Shown: positions 32,573 through 34,624 of the stretch, piece after piece
Layout: every line of letters starts with the position of its first letter
How positions within the stretch are numbered: the first letter of the stretch is position 1
Assembly (NCBI GenBank): GCA_017304845.1
Contig: JAFKLL010000033.1
Span: forward strand, 1 to 34,624
Reading direction: 5' to 3'
Source: Solirubrobacterales bacterium
GTDB lineage: Bacteria > Actinomycetota > Thermoleophilia > Solirubrobacterales > 70-9
Length of the DNA stretch: 34,624 nt
The notes under the pieces: generated by a model
Databases searched by the model: none
What the model saw: the letters and a program-made list of their open reading frames with translations, nothing else
Told to the model about the DNA's origin: nothing
Position numbers and translations under genes: made by a program

Positions 32573-33157
32573 CTAGCTTCGCGGGACGAGCGCGTCGATC
32601 CCGTTCCTCAGCAGGGGCCGCAGCTCCTCGTCACGGTCGGCCGGCCAGGCGCTGGCCTGGTCGACCAGGCCGAAGATCAGGCCGGCCGCGAGGTCGGGGC
32701 TGTCGGCGCCGGCCTCGCGCAGGGTCGCGATCAGCGGCTCGTTGAGCCGTCCATGCGCCTCGCCCAGCCTCCGCAGCGACTCCGGGCCGAGCTCGGCCCG
32801 GGCGGAGGAGAAGGCGACGAGCAGCGCGTGCTCGGGACGCCGCGCGTAGGCGACCTGGTCGTCGGCCCAGGACATGATCCGCTCGGCGGGCGGCCCCTCG
32901 GCCCCGAGGATGGACGCGGATCGGGTCACCGCCTCGTCCAGCTCGGACTCGATCCAGCGGGCCAGGATCGCCGCCTTGCTCGGGTAGTAGCGGTAGAGCG
33001 AATTCCGGGCCAGCCCGACCTCGTCGGCGATGTCGCCGAAGGTGACCTGTTCGTAGCCCCGCTCGACGAAGAGCCGCACCGCCGCCTCGAACACGTTCCG
33101 CTCCTGTCGGGCGACGTGCTCGGCCACGGTCTCGGCGGCGATCTTCAGCCCGCGCAT
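32573..33157 (-). CDS. TetR-family transcriptional regulator (actinobacterial type)
   Basis: A 194-residue repressor-type protein. The helix-turn-helix is at about 36-60 (VTFGDIADEVGLARNSLYRYYPSK), preceded by the usual first helix (VFEAAVRLFVERGYEQ). The C-terminal ligand domain is helical with no recognisable effector. The start ATG 33157 has an AGGGAG-type ribosome site about ten bases upstream. A TGTA-N7-TACA inverted repeat at 33190-33204 lies 33 bases upstream and may be its own operator. Its target is not evident: the neighbours are the RTX-like gene downstream and, beyond 33.2 kb, DNA that seems to belong to another lineage. Confidence 0.9.
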   Translation of the reverse strand: MRGLKIAAETVAEHVARQERNVFEAAVRLFVERGYEQVTFGDIADEVGLARNSLYRYYPSKAAILARWIESELDEAVTRSASILGAEGPPAERIMSWADDQVAYARRPEHALLVAFSSARAELGPESLRRLGEAHGRLNEPLIATLREAGADSPDLAAGLIFGLVDQASAWPADRDEELRPLLRNGIDALVPRS

Positions 33158-33189
33158 CTGCGCAATCTCCCTGTCGGAGGTTGAATCCC

Positions 33190-33204
33190 TGTAATGCGGA
33201 TACA
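33190..33204. promoter_or_regulatory. Candidate TetR operator TGTA-N7-TACA
   Basis: TGTA 33190-33193 and TACA 33201-33204 flank seven bases, 33 bases upstream of the TetR start at 33157. The arms are short, so the site is only a suggestion from position. Confidence 0.3.
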
Positions 33205-33330
33205 GACCAATGGGGAGTCGGTCATGTCAACGCATGGTGACTTATCGTGAGGGCCGCGACGCTTGTCAACAGACGATGACAAAGCCATATGGAGGTTACG
33301 GTTATTCCCAACCACACTTGCCACGGAGTG
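33205..33330. other. Candidate lineage boundary (transfer edge or assembly join)
   Basis: Left of here the exported proteins and enzymes are of actinobacterial style with GC-rich, U-less terminators. Right of here the TetR, the U-tract terminator and the FucP-type transporter are of proteobacterial style. The segment itself is visibly richer in A and T. No insertion sequence, integrase, tRNA or direct repeat was seen at the edge. The exact break cannot be placed from one sequence; between the two operator sets (about 33205-33225) is my best guess. Confidence 0.5.
33225..33282. promoter_or_regulatory. Two matching inverted repeats TGTCA-N8-TGAC(A), likely TetR operators
   Basis: Site 1 is TGTCA 33225-33229, eight bases, TGAC 33238-33241. 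Site 2 is TTGTCA 33263-33268, eight bases, TGACAA 33277-33282. Both have the same 8-base spacer and begin it with AC. Their starts are 39 bases apart and site 2 ends six bases before the ATG at 33289. TTGTCA followed after 17 bases by CATATG may also be a weak -35/-10 pair. The paired arrangement suggests autoregulation of the second TetR gene. Confidence 0.5.
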
Positions 33331-33909
33331 TTCGCCGCCTTGCTGTGCCCCGGTCACCGCCCGAGAAACGCCGCCGCGACGCGGACGGCCATTCTCGACG
33401 CCGCGCGCGAACGGTTCGCCGCCGAGAGCTACGATGACGTCGGCATGCGCGACATCGCCCGCGACGTCGGCGTCGATGCGGCCCTGATCAGCCGCTATTT
33501 CGGCTCCAAGGACGACCTGTTCCTGGCCGCCCTGGACAGTTGCACCGACGGCAGCACCCTGATGTCGGGCGACAAGGCCGATTTCGGTCTGCGCGTCGCC
33601 AATGAGATCGTGTTCGAGCCCAAGACCGCCGAAAAGCTGAAGGGCATGGCGATCATGCTGCGGTCCATCGGCTCGACCAAGGCGGCCGAGATCGTTCAGA
33701 CCACCTGCAGCGCCCGCTTCTTCAACCCGCTGGAAGAGTGGATCAGCGGCCCGGACGCCCCGGTGCGCGCCCGACTGCTGGCGGGCTTTATCATGGGCAT
33801 GTCGGTCAGCCGCGAACTGGGCGGCGGCGGCTTCAACATGGACCTGGCCGATTGCGAGAAGATGCGTGATCGTCTGGCGCCGATCCTCCAGGGGCTGATC
33901 GACGGCTGA
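33289..33909 (+). CDS. TetR-family transcriptional regulator (alphaproteobacterial-like)
   Basis: A TetR protein of up to 206 residues. The DNA-binding part is RPRNAAATRTAILDAARERF (about 24-43) followed by the helix-turn-helix MRDIARDVGVDAALISRYFGSKDDLF (about 53-78). The C-terminal domain is helical with no known effector. The first 20 residues from ATG 33289 (with Cys and His, low GC) do not look like a normal TetR start. GTG 33328 or TTG 33340 may be the real start, which would also fit the promoter and operator position. Codon and protein style differ from the rest of the window. It runs convergent to a sugar MFS gene and shares a bidirectional terminator with it. Confidence 0.85.
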   Translation: MEVTVIPNHTCHGVFAALLCPGHRPRNAAATRTAILDAARERFAAESYDDVGMRDIARDVGVDAALISRYFGSKDDLFLAALDSCTDGSTLMSGDKADFGLRVANEIVFEPKTAEKLKGMAIMLRSIGSTKAAEIVQTTCSARFFNPLEEWISGPDAPVRARLLAGFIMGMSVSRELGGGGFNMDLADCEKMRDRLAPILQGLIDG

Positions 33910-33927
33910 ACCGCAGACGAAAAAGAC

Positions 33928-33961
33928 AAAGGGCGCGGAAGGCCTCCCCTCCGCGCCCTTT
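33928..33961. terminator. Bidirectional intrinsic terminator
   Basis: AAAGGGCGCGGA (33928-33939) pairs perfectly with TCCGCGCCCTTT (33950-33961) across a 10-base loop. On the plus strand a T run (33959-33963) follows, and on the minus strand the A-rich left side gives a U-rich end. It serves the convergent TetR (stop 33909) and MFS (stop 33981) genes. It is the only classical U-tract terminator I saw in the window. Confidence 0.9.
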
Positions 33962-33980
33962 TTCATATGGATCGAACGCC

Positions 33981-34624
33981 TCAGTGCGCGACGGTCGTCG
34001 TCACCTCGGTCTTCGCCTTGCTGCGGATGCAGCCGATCGCGAAAAAGGTCAGGCCGACATAGCCCAGCATCGGCACGATGAAGGCCGGCTGCAATTTGTC
34101 CGCCGCATCGGCGATGTGCGCCGCCGCCTGGGGCAGAAGCGCGCCGCCGATGATGCCGAACACCAGAAGACCGGAGGTGGCCGAGGTCGGCGCCGTGGAC
34201 CGCTCCAGCGTCAGGGTGAAGATGGTCGGGAACATGATGGAGTTGAACAGGCCGATCGACAGCACCGCATAGGCCGCCGTGGGCCCGCCGATCTGGCTGA
34301 CGATCAGGCACAGGAACGCCGCCGCCACGGTGCAGCAGACCAGAACGACGGCCGGGCGCACCTTGGTCATCACCGCCGAACCGATGAAGCGGCCGACCAT
34401 GGCGCCGCCCCAGTACAGGGCGACCATCTTGCCCGCCGTCTCGATGGGGGCGTTCAGGACATCGGGGCTCTCCAGGAAGTTCGTCAGCATGCCGCCGATG
34501 GCGACTTCCGACCCGACGTAGAGGAAGATGGCCAGGGCGCCGAAGATCGCCCAAGGCGACGACAGGGCCTTCAACGGGGAAACGGCCTGGGTCGTGGCCG
34601 GCGGCGCCGCATTGATCTTCTTGC
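33981..34624 (-). CDS. Sugar MFS transporter, FucP/glucose-galactose type, C-terminal part (partial)
   Basis: The gene runs off the right edge; about 214 C-terminal residues are present. The reading passes through the window end (KKINAAPPATTQAVSPLKAL then SSPWAIFG), so the apparent ATG near 34574 is internal. About six membrane helices correspond to the second half of a 12-helix MFS protein. The motifs FLYVGSEVAIGGMLTNF, YWGGAMVGRFIGSAVM and FNSIMFPTIFTLTLE are typical of the fucose permease / glucose-galactose proton symporters of proteobacteria and Bacteroidetes. It probably imports a hexose with H+. The adjacent TetR gene may regulate it. Sequence style matches alphaproteobacteria such as Caulobacterales (inference). 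Confidence 0.88.
   Translation of the reverse strand, partial: KKINAAPPATTQAVSPLKALSSPWAIFGALAIFLYVGSEVAIGGMLTNFLESPDVLNAPIETAGKMVALYWGGAMVGRFIGSAVMTKVRPAVVLVCCTVAAAFLCLIVSQIGGPTAAYAVLSIGLFNSIMFPTIFTLTLERSTAPTSATSGLLVFGIIGGALLPQAAAHIADAADKLQPAFIVPMLGYVGLTFFAIGCIRSKAKTEVTTTVAH

Noticed and set aside
33263..33487. Other-frame peptide with PPRRGRP, resembling a TetR N-terminus, suggesting a frameshift in the second TetR
   Set aside because: The main frame itself reads RPRNAAATRTAILDAARERF without a break, so RRGRP in the other frame is coincidence.

Overview
The window is high-GC DNA with dense gene packing and strong G/C third-position bias. Positions 1 to about 33.2 kb look like an actinobacterium of the Thermoleophilia / Solirubrobacterales kind. 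This is an inference from protein style: exported proteins with Ig-like beta domains ending in Lys/Arg-rich tails, an F420-type luciferase-like oxidoreductase, a crotonase, an LtrA-family membrane protein and a tandem universal stress protein. No rRNA, tRNA, CRISPR array or insertion sequence was seen. The last 1.4 kb (a second TetR regulator, a U-tract terminator and a truncated sugar MFS transporter) reads like a different lineage, probably an alphaproteobacterium near Caulobacterales. It is either a recent transfer or an assembly join.

Layout. 1-1.1 kb: the end of an EttA-like ABC-F ATPase and a tandem UspA protein. 1.1-5.2 kb (minus): a tightly packed unit of a crotonase, an LtrA-family protein and an OafA-type acyltransferase with an SGNH domain. 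5.3-7.9 kb (plus): a saccharopine-dehydrogenase-like reductase, an alpha/beta hydrolase and an RNA 2',3'-cyclic phosphodiesterase. 7.9-9.4 kb (minus): a luciferase-like oxidoreductase fused to a hemerythrin domain. 9.5-15.5 kb: a copper island holding two large paralogous exported proteins, each combining a peptidylglycine-monooxygenase-like (PHM-like) two-copper fold with a C-terminal blue-copper domain. A small exported cupredoxin and an acyl-CoA carboxylase beta subunit lie between them. 15.6-19 kb: a decayed membrane-protein gene and a large exported LamG protein. 19-21.1 kb (minus): AraC regulator, VOC protein and SQR-like flavoprotein, probably one operon. 21.2-22.2 kb: MurB.

22.2-27.7 kb (minus): four codirectional genes that look functionally linked. 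They are an exported Ig-like protein, a membrane-anchored sigma factor fused to its own zinc-finger anti-sigma domain (overlapping the previous gene by GTGA), a GGDEF diguanylate cyclase and an HD-GYP phosphodiesterase. This suggests envelope sensing joined to cyclic-di-GMP turnover. 27.8-33.2 kb: an MDR oxidoreductase, a class I amidotransferase coupled to an FMN alpha-hydroxy-acid oxidase, a GNAT acetyltransferase, an exported RTX-like repeat protein and a TetR regulator.

The strongest candidates for something undescribed are the PHM-plus-cupredoxin pair with its small cupredoxin neighbour, and the sigma/anti-sigma/membrane fusion upstream of the c-di-GMP pair. All functional assignments come from reading motifs by eye; no database search was possible.
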